A stretch of 64,000 nucleotides of DNA from Spirometra erinaceieuropaei (taxonomy: Eukaryota; Platyhelminthes; Cestoda; Diphyllobothriidea; Diphyllobothriidae), in NCBI GenBank assembly GCA_902702965.1, contig CACRXP010000172.1:242754-306753 (forward strand). Direction: 5' to 3'. The translations under genes were made by a program, and so were the position numbers. The notes under the pieces were generated by a model. The model saw nothing but the letters and a program-made list of their open reading frames with translations. It made no database searches and was not told the origin of the DNA. Within the stretch, counting starts at the first letter, position 1; every line of letters starts with the position of its first letter. Shown here in pieces: positions 48,591 through 58,966 of the stretch.

Positions 48591-50064
48591 ACATTTGCGA
48601 AACACGTAAACTTGGGTTCGGCCTAGTCATTCACTGCGTCCGTACTAGACTTCAGCCCTCCCTAGATCCTGCTTTGATGCCGGAACTCGTCGTTTAGTGA
48701 GAGGGTGGGCTGCAGATAATGCGAAAGTTTTGTTATTCCATAAACGTGTTCATGCCCAAGTTAGTCCTGCACCTGCGGGGGACGGCTGTGGCCCTCATCT
48801 TTTTCGATGGACGAAATACCAGCTGAAGTACACCTGCGCCCTAGTTTGGCCAAAAGTCGACTCCTCAGAGGTTGGCGTACAGGAGTTTGCCAGTCGGTCA
48901 GCCGGTTAAATATAGAGGGACCCCTTGACTGCTAACAGCGTGGACGGCGTAGTACAAGTGCAATCTCCCCAGGCCCGTGATGAAAGCTTTCAGGAGAATG
49001 CATCTCCAGACATTCTTTGCCCGAGAGCATTTAACAGTCAGTAGTGCCATCTGCAGACACCTTGGGTTGTCAAACAGGCATTCCGCTAAATATAAATCTC
49101 CAACACATAACCGACAGAGCATCTCTAGTAAAAGTAATGAATTTCCCCAATCACATGGGAGTGGATTCTCGATGTTTCTCCGCTGTGGAATGGAATGCCG
49201 ACTTTCCGCCGTGTCCGAGTTCGCGGATCTGCCTGGCTGGGGACGTCAAATAAACCATGTCGGTTCTCTCTGATTTTGTCAGCATGAGCTCCAAACGTGC
49301 GACCTCCTCTACATCATTACTGGCTGGACGTTTCAGTGTCGGGTCCGCTTATTTTTTTCTAGTGGCGCGGCTCCGAGTTAAAATACATTCGAACGAAGTA
49401 TATTTTAGGGAATGGTTAGAGATAACCAGTCATTGCTATCCTCAGGATGAACTACAAATGAACTACCTGAAAACTGATACAGGATCCGCCATAGCATGCC
49501 CTAATAAGTTCATCAATCATGATTTGATAAGGTCGCTATCAATGAGACAACAGTTAAGTCCTGCAAAAATGCAATCTGGGCTAGTAAATCTTAGCATCCC
49601 GGAGGCCTGCCTGTGCGTAGGGTGTTGCCAAGCGGCGTACCGCGGAATACCATAAGATGGCTCTCTCATGCAAGCAGACATGTCGGTGCAAACCGGTGAG
49701 ACATTATGACTCAGTAGGCTTTCAGCAGAGCGTTAACGTCGGGAGGTCAATCGTAAATCAGTTGCGCTGAAGCCGGCGATTCCATAGTGTCTGCAACCTT
49801 GACGCACATCTGCCTCACCCGCCTCCCCCGTCCACACTGTTCACTCACATTTACTCACCCCATGGGCCTACTCAGTCACATGCGCCCTCATGGCAACATG
49901 CAGTAAACCAACTCATGTCTAACCCCATCCGTGAACACGTTTCCCCACCGACACACATCGAACCACGCGAACCCACCCAACATCATCCACCGCTGGGCAC
50001 GGAATAGGCACCTCTCACGCACGTGGAATGTGTTCTCCATGTCGTCTTTACGATACGATAAAGC

Positions 50065-52179
50065 ATGTACGGTCCCAGCCATGTACCCCCCCCCCAACCC
50101 CCTGTGTGAAAATCCTGCCCACCGTGCTGGGAGGCATGCGCAAATGGGTTGCTTAGTCCTGTCGACAACTTGCACTCAATTTCCGCAGCAGATGACTGAC
50201 CGGCTCGAACAGTGGACTGATGCCTGGGAGAGAGAGATAGAGAGAGACAGCGAGAGAGAGAAGAGCAAGTGGACCAACGCACATTCCTCCCTACAAACGA
50301 GCTTTTAAACCACCACAGTGCCTGAAAGGCCATGCTTCGAGCGATAGGTTACGATAAGTCGGGTGACTGACTTTTCGCAAAGTCCTACTGTCAATTACCT
50401 CATACCACAGACGCGTTTGTTAGGTCTCCCAAAAGATCGCAATATGACTGATGTGGTATTTCTAAGAGGGCTTGACGGCTTGTGAAGTAATAGCCACATT
50501 GCGGGTAACTGGCTTCAGACACCTTATTTCAGACATTTAGGGATCAAGTTTTATGTTCAGAAATTACATCCAGTGGAGATCTGTTCTAGGGCACTAACGG
50601 TAATCTTTATCCCCCAAAACTGGTTGACGGAAAAGAGCATGTCTGTGTGCCCACAAATTACGTAGGTGGGGGCAGAATGAGCATGGTAGCGATAAGTGCC
50701 CGCCATGGGAAGTTAACCGAAGCCCAAAGTGGTGAGCGTCAGTCGGAAGGCGAATTGGTAACTTCAGTAGTATCTCCCGCCAAGATGCAGCCAGACAAAC
50801 TGGAAACCCCGCATTACTTCCCCCGACCTTGGTACATTGACTAACACCACTCCGCAAAACAAATTCATGGCCATAAGTGACGGTGGGCGACTGTGGCTCA
50901 ATAATAAAGGAACTTTGGATCTCCGCGATTGCGAGGCCAAGGTGTGACTTGCCAAAGACAGCAGGCACAGCAGAAGTGAGAACTGGAGTCTGTTCACAGT
51001 GGGTCTCGACTATTTGCAGAACCGCAAGCCTATATTCTGTCCTGTAGGGGCGTCACATTGGTTGGCACATTACTCCTTCGTTAAAGGTGGCGCTCGTCAC
51101 AGGAAATTCTAGATTGGGCGATATGTGCGGCTTATCAATATTACAGAAGGACACTTTCTGAAGGCTATGGCTTGAAAGGATTCCTCTTATGTCTGTCTAG
51201 ATTAGCTCTTGAACGGAAATGTGGGCTTTAACACGGTGCTTGCAGGGCCGGAAAAGTAAGAAAGACATGCTCTAGTCAGTCCGTTTATCATAATAATTCC
51301 GTAGGAAAAATGCATTAGTTAGGCAACGTATGCTTTTCAACCATATGTTCGCAGTATACTTTGAATTCAGACTGCTTCGCAAACGAGTAAGCGGGATTTG
51401 ACATGGGCATTAAGTACCTGCATATTACAGTTGACCTTGCGCTAAATTCAACGGACTAGACACACCCCTGTCACAAATTTAGCCATAAGCCTGTCCATGG
51501 ATCATTCCGCAATCTAATGCAAGGTCACCCGCACCCCGTACCCGCACCCGTACCCGTACCCCAACGCAAGTTTACTAAAATCCCTCCTCCTACGGACTAG
51601 ATCGAGGATTGTGTTATTTGTAAAACCCAAAAATAAACCCTAACATTCAGTGTGACTGTAAATATCACTTATTATTGACCGTCCCCAGTTCTTGAAATTG
51701 TCTTCCCTTTCTGACTAAATGTAAATTTAACAGCGGCGCTTTATTTGAAGGCTGTTATTTTTTTGGAAATTACTTTTTGGGCAATGGTATGGCATGTAAC
51801 CCCCTCGGGGAGACAGTAGTAAGCCACAAACCTGGCACCAACCGTGGTCATACCTTCTGTGGGAAATCCCTAACCTGTAAGGAAACGTCAGACCTAGACA
51901 TAACAATAAGCCAAGCCCTGAGACCTCAAGTCAGACTTTCATCCCCAAATTCAAATCATAGCCCAAGCCGTGAAACCCTATTCCCAAAAATCACCCAACT
52001 ACCCCCAATTTTAACCATTATCTAAACCCTAACCTTGAGCGCAAAACGGGAAGTGTTCACATCAGTAATGCTATGGGAGGCCAAAATCTGCTTCCTACAT
52101 AATCCCTTTCGCGACCTACTGCCAGGCAAACCGTTATGAAGCCCACAAACCATCCAAGGGGTTATATACCATACTCTTG
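50065..52179. other. Unique non-coding DNA right of the duplication
   Basis: A C run at about 50087, (GA)n at about 50226-50265, and a CCCGTA/CCCGCA hexamer run at about 51531-51564. A CCCTAA-like stretch (about 51950-52035) has the look of the R3/R4 cores, but I could not find its TIRs. No gene recognised. Confidence 0.5.
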
Positions 52180-52400
52180 TCCCTTAATTTTTTTGATTTT
52201 TGCACTCACTTTCTTTGCCAGATGACAGCGTATGATAAGACTTTCGGCAGGAATTTATCTATTTTCCGTGACTTCTTGTTCTCCGTAGTGTGTGTTGCCC
52301 CACTCGCAAAACCCCCTCTACCTCCATTCGACACATGGAACGGTCCACAGGCTGGTTCCAGTTAATTGGGGGTCCACACCCTATCGTTGCCTTAAACCCT
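52180..52400 (-). repeat. Possible R7 element fragment
   Basis: The reverse complement carries 'ggcaacgatagggtgtgg' and 'aaagtcttatcatacgctgtca', in the same order as at 9463-9822. Confidence 0.4.
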
Positions 52401-52554
52401 TGCATGGACGACCAGCTTTAACTCTAGACAAGTCCGTCGGACAGGATAATATCGATCTCCCTCTGTAATGGTTTTTGACCAACAAAAACAACAATGGGCG
52501 GGGGACGGAGGCGGCAGGGGTCCTAGTGTGCGCGACGTCTGCCGGCAACCGGGT

Positions 52555-52690
52555 CTGTCAACGCACCCCCGAAATGTTGGAATTCGTTATGGTGCGCAAT
52601 CCGATAACGCCTGCCAGAATCCGATATGGCTCCCGCGTTGATCCAGCGCATCTACCGCTCGGCCCCTTTGGACGCATACACACACACTTA
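52555..52690 (-). repeat. Retroposon family R2, 5' fragment
   Basis: The reverse complement of the R2 5' block (ccagcgcatctac, gataacgcctgccagaatcc). Confidence 0.6.
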
Positions 52691-53599
52691 CTCAGAGGAA
52701 TTTGGTGTCACTCACCGGTTGCCGACCATTTTTACTGCACCTCCTGACATGAATGAGGCTTTACAAACTTGTCAGAACACTAATTATTTTCCGAATAACA
52801 AGTGCGCTAACTGAATCTTGGGTGTGAGCGTTCCGAGGTTGATTGAGTAAATGCATGAACAGTCGACTCCAGCATTTGTATTCAAATTCGGGATCGAACC
52901 TGCTTGTCCTTCAGATACGATTCCAGACTAGTTTAGCTCATTCTCGATAAAAGTGTGTGGGTTTCAAGACTCAATTTTTAGTAATTTTCTCCCTTCTGTG
53001 TGTGTATACTGCGAGGCAAAAGACACTATGCACGTCTGTTAACGTCTAAAAAACGAATTACCCCAACAATGGTCGCCCCGGTTGTAGTTGTCTTTTCCAC
53101 CTCTGTATAGTTCTTGTATTTTTTGAATCACCAAAAGTGTCAAATCCTTTAAGTGCAGACTAGACGCTCATTTGTTGAGAACCTACTGTACATATAATAA
53201 TGATTGTTTTAGCGGCGGCAGTTCGAGCCTAGCTCACACTTACCGCTAACTTTTTAACTTTTCGCATTTGCTGATGTAATTGATGACGTTATTTCTGTTT
53301 AGCGATATGAATAGGGAGCTCAAGGGCGAAAGCCTTATTCCCTTAATAAGCTGACTTAAACTGACCGAGCCACTAGAAGTTAATAGTTGAGTAAGACGCT
53401 GCTTCGCACGAAAAGCCACTAAACATGAATGTGGATGCAGCGGTTCGAATTATATCTTTCGTTAAAGCCTTCGTCTTGTTTTGGATTTGAAGGACAGATT
53501 CACATTTATAAAGTTAAAAATATTCCCACGGCATATTTAAGAAGACTACCGTATCAGGCCAATACACTAACATGTTTGCCAAATAAATAAAAACGATAT
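52691..53599. other. Non-coding, nothing recognised
   Basis: No repeat shared with other parts of the window and no supported frame. Confidence 0.45.
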
Positions 53600-54352
53600 T
53601 ATAAGAGAAGAAACCCAGGTACAATAGCTGACCTATTTCATGAAAATGCCCAAATAGTCTGTCTTGCACTCATTTAAATTTCGCTCTCGAAGAAAGGGTG
53701 TATTTCGGATTTGGAAGACTTCTTCTCAATTCTCCAACAAATTTGAGCGCCAACTAAAGTTGCATTTGCGTTTAGGGTTTCCAAATTACATACCATATAA
53801 TTTTCATGTCATAAAATTTATATATCTCTCCACGGACTCATAAAAGTTTACATTAAATGTGGTCTTGTTGTATACCTTATTAGGAGCCCTAATAAACGGA
53901 CACATAAAATACTATTTGAAATGAAATTTCACGATCTTAAAAGCATTCATAATTATGAACTTTTTCTGAATGAAAGATACCTATTCTTCAAGTGCAACCT
54001 TCGGAGAGCATTTGTACTCAGCAAAAGAGCTGAACATCTAAGAACTTTGTGCTATCACAAATTTTGATCCTTCAAATTCCCACTCATTAAAAGCGGCCAC
54101 TATTTTTACTATTTAATGGTGATTGTAAATTACTTTAATGCCCCTTTGCAGACATTGTCAAAAAGTAATTGCATTGTCGTATTTTTACTCCGATGTCTAC
54201 CTTAAAGCATCTGACCACCCTCATGCAACGGCCACCGCGAGATCTTTTCATTTCTTTCTCTGGAGTCAGTAAGCTCGGTCATAAACCATACCCTTGCAGT
54301 CTCTTCTAGCTGAAAGCATATTTTAGAATTTCGGTCAACATTTCATGAGACG
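53600..54352. repeat. Partial R5 element
   Basis: Ends with the R5 right terminus 'agaatttcggtcaacatttcatgag', with R5-like blocks (tcgaagaaagggtgtatttcgg, tcttaaaagcattcataatt) to its left. I could not find a matching left terminus. Confidence 0.45.
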
Positions 54353-56194
54353 GGCCAGCTGCTATGTATATATCTCTTCCTGCAAGTAGGAAGTGGTGAA
54401 ATGGCAGAATTTTTTCTCGCAAACCGACATGTTTTATGGAAAATCATGTCTCGGAGAGTTCACTAACATGATTTGCAATGACTAGTCAGGCTGTGTTTCT
54501 ACAAAAAATTACTTGCACATCAGATATATCTTTCCTAATGCTCATTAAAAGTCAGATTTCAAAAGTGCGAAAATAAGTGATTGAAACTATCGGAAACGAA
54601 AATGACGCTGACACAAAATAGTGAGGGTTACGAATGTCTGAAAATGTTCCACTATTGTAAGGATGGTGATCGTTAACCTTCTTGGCGGCAACATCCTTCT
54701 TCCCATATCTTCCATTTTAAGATTTTAATCTCACGGAAAATGCCTAAAACTCGCAGGCAATTATGCGTTCTTCCAGATTCCTTTCGTAGAAGCAACGTTG
54801 AATCTCACCTACCGAAGAACACAACGCGACAGTTGTTAGGGGCAAACGTGTTGAAGCTAGGACTAGGAATTCTTCCAGAGCTAATTTTAAGTTATTTGCG
54901 TCAGCTTTTTGAAGTGAATATACGTAGCATTCCTCTGTTTTCCCTAGCGAAGAAAATTTCCCGCCAATTTCTCCTCCTTTCCAACATCTGGCATGCCTAG
55001 TGGAAAATTTGGATAATTTCGCGCGCCACCGGAGACAGGCGGTTGACGTCACAGGGCTAGGCTGTTTCTGCCGGAAGTCTGACGTAAGAGATACGAAAAG
55101 TGTTTTAGGCTTGCTTCTTCCGTCCTCTCGCCCCGTAGGCATTCCAAAACCGCATTTTATCACTATACAATCCAGGGTCAGGATGGTCGCTGAATGTCGA
55201 GACCGCGAATAGATTTATTGATTAGGGCAACCCCATTATTCTGTCAACTAAATTGTCGCCCACACCGCAAGGGGGGTAACCTTCATACGTGAAAAGTCTC
55301 AGATTCACAAATAAGAAACTATCAGTATCATTGAAATTTTCACTTGGGACTGACAAAATGGCAGATTTGCAGAAAAGGTGGTGTGTATGGGGAGAGGAGG
55401 GGTAACATGTAAGGCAACTCTGTATGAAATTGCTAGCTGTTCTGCTTGAAGAATTTGACTGTGAGAGAAAATATATTAAATTAATTGTTGCTCGAGGTCT
55501 GCCTGAGAGTTAAGAGCAAACGTATGCAGCTGAGGGTAGTGCTAACATTTTTTTCTACTGCAGTTTGCTGTCAGTGGCGTTGTGATGTAGTGCGCTGCAA
55601 TCAAATTGCCGAAAGTACTCGCGAAACCTAGTGAAATTTTACGCCACATTGTCTCTATGAAATATTGATTTATTTCCCTTACAATAGGGCTAGACGCGCG
55701 GTGTCAACAATACAGTTTTTAGTTTAATACAATGAATTATCAGCCATTGGATTACCGAATATCAGAAGAAAGGTAGTGTCTTGATTCACTAAATTTAGTT
55801 AAAAATAACTCAAATTTCCCTCAAGTAAACTCGAAGATAAACGACAAATCACCACTAATACCAGTTGAAGGGGTCTGGTAGAAGGATGGATTAGGTTATA
55901 GCGACGGCAGGGGATTTAGGAAAAACTGCGAAAATGTTCTTTGTCGCTGTACAAAGGAAATACGACAATGCCCTGTGTATAACAGAAAGTGCAGCGGACT
56001 TTCGATAAAACGCTGGACAGACCACACCCCGTTTCTGCAAGGCTTATTAACCTCGAGTATTTATTGCCAGGGCCCACAAGGAGGCCCTGAATTTTACATA
56101 ACTTTCACTACTGGTAGTCAGAGCGATGAAAAAACTTTACAATGCATCAAACATTCTTTTTCCCATCCAGATTATATTTATTACACTTAAATGA
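54353..56194. other. Non-coding, nothing recognised
   Basis: Overlapping short frames on both strands around 54.7-55.2 kb have no recognisable domain. Confidence 0.45.
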
Positions 56195-56699
56195 CGCTCA
56201 CCGATCGGGTTGCAGAAAATCCTCGAGTCGTTGTGCCTTGGAGAGCAGTCTAGAGCCCTCGCAGGCAGTTGCAAGGCGAACAACAGCATATGCTGGTAAA
56301 AGGACACCAACGACGAGAAGGAAAACGGGAATGGCCATTTCTGGATTATTTGCCATCAATAGCCAGCCATACCCAAGCCCGAAGTGTGGAATACCCGGGC
56401 TCGTGGCTCGGTGGGTAGAGGCGTGGACTTCTAAACCAACAGGTCGCGAGTTCGAGGCTCGGGTGTTCCACACTTCGGGCTTGGGTATGGCTGGCTGACG
56501 ACGGCTAATAAGCCAGAAATGGCCATTCCAGTCTCCCTTGTCTTTGTCGGTACTACCATTCTGCCTATATATCATGCGCCGCTGTGCGGCTGCTGGTTGG
56601 GCTCGAGAGAGAGCCCTTAAGGCTCAACGGAACGAGTGAGTTCCGTATGAACGATCGGTGAGCGCCCCCCTACCGTTATTTACGATCCGAAACACTACT
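56195..56699. repeat. Inverted pair of family S SINEs sharing one tRNA head
   Basis: Tail sequence at about 56295-56398 is repeated as its reverse complement at about 56459-56553, with the tRNA-like head (about 56397-56466; A-box-like gtggctcggtggg, B-box-like gagttcgaggctc) as the loop. A further SINE 5' segment (gctgtgcggctgctgg to gatcggtgagcgccccc) runs up to the Penelope element. Arms are diverged (for example atttctggattatttgcc against ggctaataagccagaaat), so this foldback is older than those at 258, 432 and 62260. Confidence 0.7.
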
Positions 56700-58439
56700 G
56701 TAAACGCCTTGAAAGACCGAAATCAGTTTACAGTACTATCACGTGAAGAACAGAAAGCGTTGAGATCCCTGAGAACGGACAAAAATATTATCGTTTTCCC
56801 AGCTGACAAAGGTGGCTCCGTTGCGATTTTGAACAAAGCGGACTACAATGCAAAGATGCTATCATTGTTAGAAGATGGATCGACTTATAAACCACTTTCT
56901 GCGGATCCTACCAAAGCACAGACCACATCTATTGATAAAGTGCTGAAGCGCCTCACCGGGAAAAAGCAACTGTCGGGAGAAATAGCTAAGCACTTGAAAC
57001 AAACTGAACCCACCATTGCTAGGATCTATGGACTACCCAAAGTCCACAAAACTGAAGTGCCGTTACGACCGATAGTATCGCTAATCGGGGCACCCAACTA
57101 CAAAATTTCAAAGTGGCTATTCCACAAACTTCATCCACTTACTAGGAATTGTGAAACGTCGATTGAGAACTCTACAGAGTTTCTAAAGAAATTAAAAGGA
57201 ATCACAGTTTCCTCTGACGAGATCATGGTGTCCTTCGATGTTGTCTCCCTCTTCACGTCCATACCGTTAGAATTGGCGAAACAGTGCACAGAGGATCTCC
57301 TGCAATCCTGTGACACGGATGTTCCCGCTATTGCCTTACTCGAGCTCTTAGACCTGTGTATGGAAACCAATTTTTCGTTCGACCAACAGTACTACCAACA
57401 ACTGAAGGGAGCCTCAATGGGGTCACCTATCTCTGGCTTCCTTGCCGAGATCACAATGCAGAAACTGGAGGCCACGGCTCTTCCGTTAGTTAATCCTAAA
57501 TTGTGGTTGCAATACGTGGACGACACATTTGTGATCGTTAAGAAGGATCAACTAGAAACGCTCCACAACACCATTAACTCAACAATGCCGGGGATTAAAT
57601 TCACACTCGAGAAAGAAGTTGACAAAAAACTCCCATTTTTGGATGTTCTTGTGCAGCGGAAGACCGACGGAACGTTGCGCACATCGGTGTACCGCAAACA
57701 AACCTATGCGGAAGTCATTCTACACTACGAGAGCAACCACCCCATTTCCCACAAACGGAGTACGGTCAACTGCCTGCTTAACCGGGCAAAAACACACTGC
57801 TCGGACGAAGAAGGCTACCAGGCCGAACTAAGTTACTTGTGTGAATTATTTTCCCGAAATGGGTATCCCAAGAATTTTGTGCGCCGATACATGAGACAGA
57901 AAATGTCAAAAGAAACGGAACAAAGAACTTCCAGCCAGGCACCCAAGTCAAATACATGGCGAACTCTCCCTTATATCAAAAACGTGTCTGAACTCGTGGA
58001 AAGGCGCCTAAAGAAGCACCAAATTCTGGTGGCACACAGACCAACGACTACATTACGTACTCAGATAGTACACCCTAAGGATAGGGTCGGCTATTTGGAT
58101 AGAAAGGAAGTAGTCTACAAGATCCCGTGTGGGGCCTGTGATGCAGTTTATTGTGGTCAAATAGGAAAATCCGCCTCTACACGCATTCACGAACACCAAC
58201 TTGCAGTAAAGAGGCGAGACCACCTGTCTCAAGTAGCCATGCATACCCTGGACACGGGGCATACGTTTGCTTGGGACAGAACACGGATTGTCGGCGCCTG
58301 CCCCTTCAAGAAAGGCCGAGAGTTCCTTGAGGCCATGCACTCGGATGAATCGTGCATCAACCGTCACATCGAGTTGGACGCCGCGTACAAATGTCTCAAG
58401 GAGAAATGGAAGAGACGAGAGCCGATCGGCACAGAATGA
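56658..58439 (+). CDS. Penelope-like element polyprotein (RT + GIY-YIG), 5' truncated
   Basis: Open frame of 593 codons. Reverse transcriptase motifs: IIVFPADKGGS (44-54), GLPKVHK (125-131), PLRPIVS (135-141), SFDVVSLFTSIP (192-203), GASMGSPISG (251-260) and the catalytic YVDDTFV (286-292); a thumb-like FTLE...KLPFLDVLV follows. The C-terminal GIY-YIG nuclease has VYKIPC (486-491), VYCGQIG (497-503), Arg509, Glu residues near 555 and Asn568. RT plus downstream GIY-YIG defines EN+ Penelope-like retroelements; the protein nicks DNA and copies its RNA there. The first 14 or so codons are SINE-derived and open with GTG; the first ATG is codon 67, so the natural N-terminus is missing. No stop or frameshift in the rest, so the insertion is probably recent. 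Confidence 0.93.
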   Translation: MSAPLPLFTIRNTTVNALKDRNQFTVLSREEQKALRSLRTDKNIIVFPADKGGSVAILNKADYNAKMLSLLEDGSTYKPLSADPTKAQTTSIDKVLKRLTGKKQLSGEIAKHLKQTEPTIARIYGLPKVHKTEVPLRPIVSLIGAPNYKISKWLFHKLHPLTRNCETSIENSTEFLKKLKGITVSSDEIMVSFDVVSLFTSIPLELAKQCTEDLLQSCDTDVPAIALLELLDLCMETNFSFDQQYYQQLKGASMGSPISGFLAEITMQKLEATALPLVNPKLWLQYVDDTFVIVKKDQLETLHNTINSTMPGIKFTLEKEVDKKLPFLDVLVQRKTDGTLRTSVYRKQTYAEVILHYESNHPISHKRSTVNCLLNRAKTHCSDEEGYQAELSYLCELFSRNGYPKNFVRRYMRQKMSKETEQRTSSQAPKSNTWRTLPYIKNVSELVERRLKKHQILVAHRPTTTLRTQIVHPKDRVGYLDRKEVVYKIPCGACDAVYCGQIGKSASTRIHEHQLAVKRRDHLSQVAMHTLDTGHTFAWDRTRIVGACPFKKGREFLEAMHSDESCINRHIELDAAYKCLKEKWKRREPIGTE

Positions 58440-58545
58440 CGCAAATAGCGGCCGCTCACGGGCACAAACGCGAACGATTATCGATTTTTTCCACGTGCGC
58501 TGCCAGATGTTAACTGTTGTCGGCACATTTACTCTCAGTCTGCGT

Positions 58546-58577
58546 CTGACGACGACCTGGGGAACCGGCGTCGAAAA
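58546..58577 (+). other. Hammerhead-like motif in the Penelope 3' region
   Basis: CTGACGA, then a hairpin with a GGAA loop (gacctgg / ccggcgtc with one bulged C), then GAAAA. Position after the coding region and box order fit the hammerheads reported in Penelope-like elements. I could not pair a convincing stem I or III, so this may be a decayed or partial motif. Confidence 0.35.
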
Positions 58578-58584
58578 TTTACAC

Positions 58585-58590
58585 AATAAA
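58585..58590 (+). promoter_or_regulatory. Polyadenylation signal AATAAA
   Basis: Canonical hexamer 146 bases after the stop codon of the Penelope coding region and about 35 bases before the element's end. Plausible 3'-end signal. Confidence 0.5.
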
Positions 58591-58620
58591 GTTCATTTTC
58601 CCAAAGAACGCCTTTAACTT

Positions 58621-58621
<1 letters not shown>

Positions 58622-58680
<59 letters not shown>
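58622..58680. repeat. Long AT microsatellite
   Basis: Nearly pure (AT)n of about 57 bp, shared 3' boundary of the plus-strand Penelope element and the minus-strand SINE. Confidence 0.95.
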
Positions 58681-58684
<4 letters not shown>

Positions 58685-58966
58685 TGATACCGACAAAGAC
58701 AAGGGAGACCGGAATGGCCATTTCTGGCTTATTAGCCGTCATCAGCCAGTCATACCCAACCCCAAGTGTGGATCACTTGAGATTCGAACCCGGGATCTTT
58801 GGTCATGGAGTTGAACGCTCTACCATTGAGCCACGGGCCCGTTGTCCTGTCGGTTGTGATCGGGAATATTAATTATGACAGTGGGCGCTCGCCGATCAGG
58901 TTACGGAACGAGCATGTAACCTGATCGGTGAGCGCCCACTATCATAATATATATATATATATATAT
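58681..58966 (-). repeat. tRNA-derived SINE (family S), complete minus copy
   Basis: Best-preserved copy. On minus: 5' segment, tRNA-like head (about 58842-58777) with A box 'tggctcaatgg' and B box 'ggttcgaatctc', D-stem GCTC/GAGC intact, then the tail (gactggctgatgacggctaa, cttgtctttgtcgg) and (AT)n. The anticodon stem does not pair, so it is not a working tRNA gene. At 58874-58946 the 5' segment is duplicated as a 31-bp-armed hairpin. Confidence 0.85.

Larger units (their letters stand above)
37769..50064 (+). repeat. Segmental duplication, copy B
   Basis: Matches copy A end to end. Its left edge begins at the gap inside an R2 element; its right edge (50064) runs into DNA not seen elsewhere. 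It has one UCR2 exon rather than two, a private 453-bp R2 insertion at 41654-42106, and small private indels such as a longer (GT)n at about 38910-38928. Confidence 0.93.
56700..58622 (+). mobile_element. Penelope-like retroelement, 5'-truncated copy
   Basis: Extends from the junction with SINE sequence (about 56700) through the coding region and a 3' region of about 180 bp to an AT microsatellite. 5' truncation is usual for these elements. The 3' end meets the (AT)n tail of an oppositely oriented SINE. No target-site duplication could be identified because the right flank is simple repeat. Confidence 0.85.

Noticed and set aside
58053..58617. Frames of 177 (minus) and 116 (plus) codons over the GIY-YIG region
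   Set aside because: Shadows of the Penelope coding region in other frames.
58777..58842. tRNA gene on minus
   Set aside because: A and B boxes are good but the anticodon stem does not pair and SINE tail follows, so it is a SINE head, not a tRNA gene. The same applies to 10890-10957, 15000-15066 and 56397-56466.
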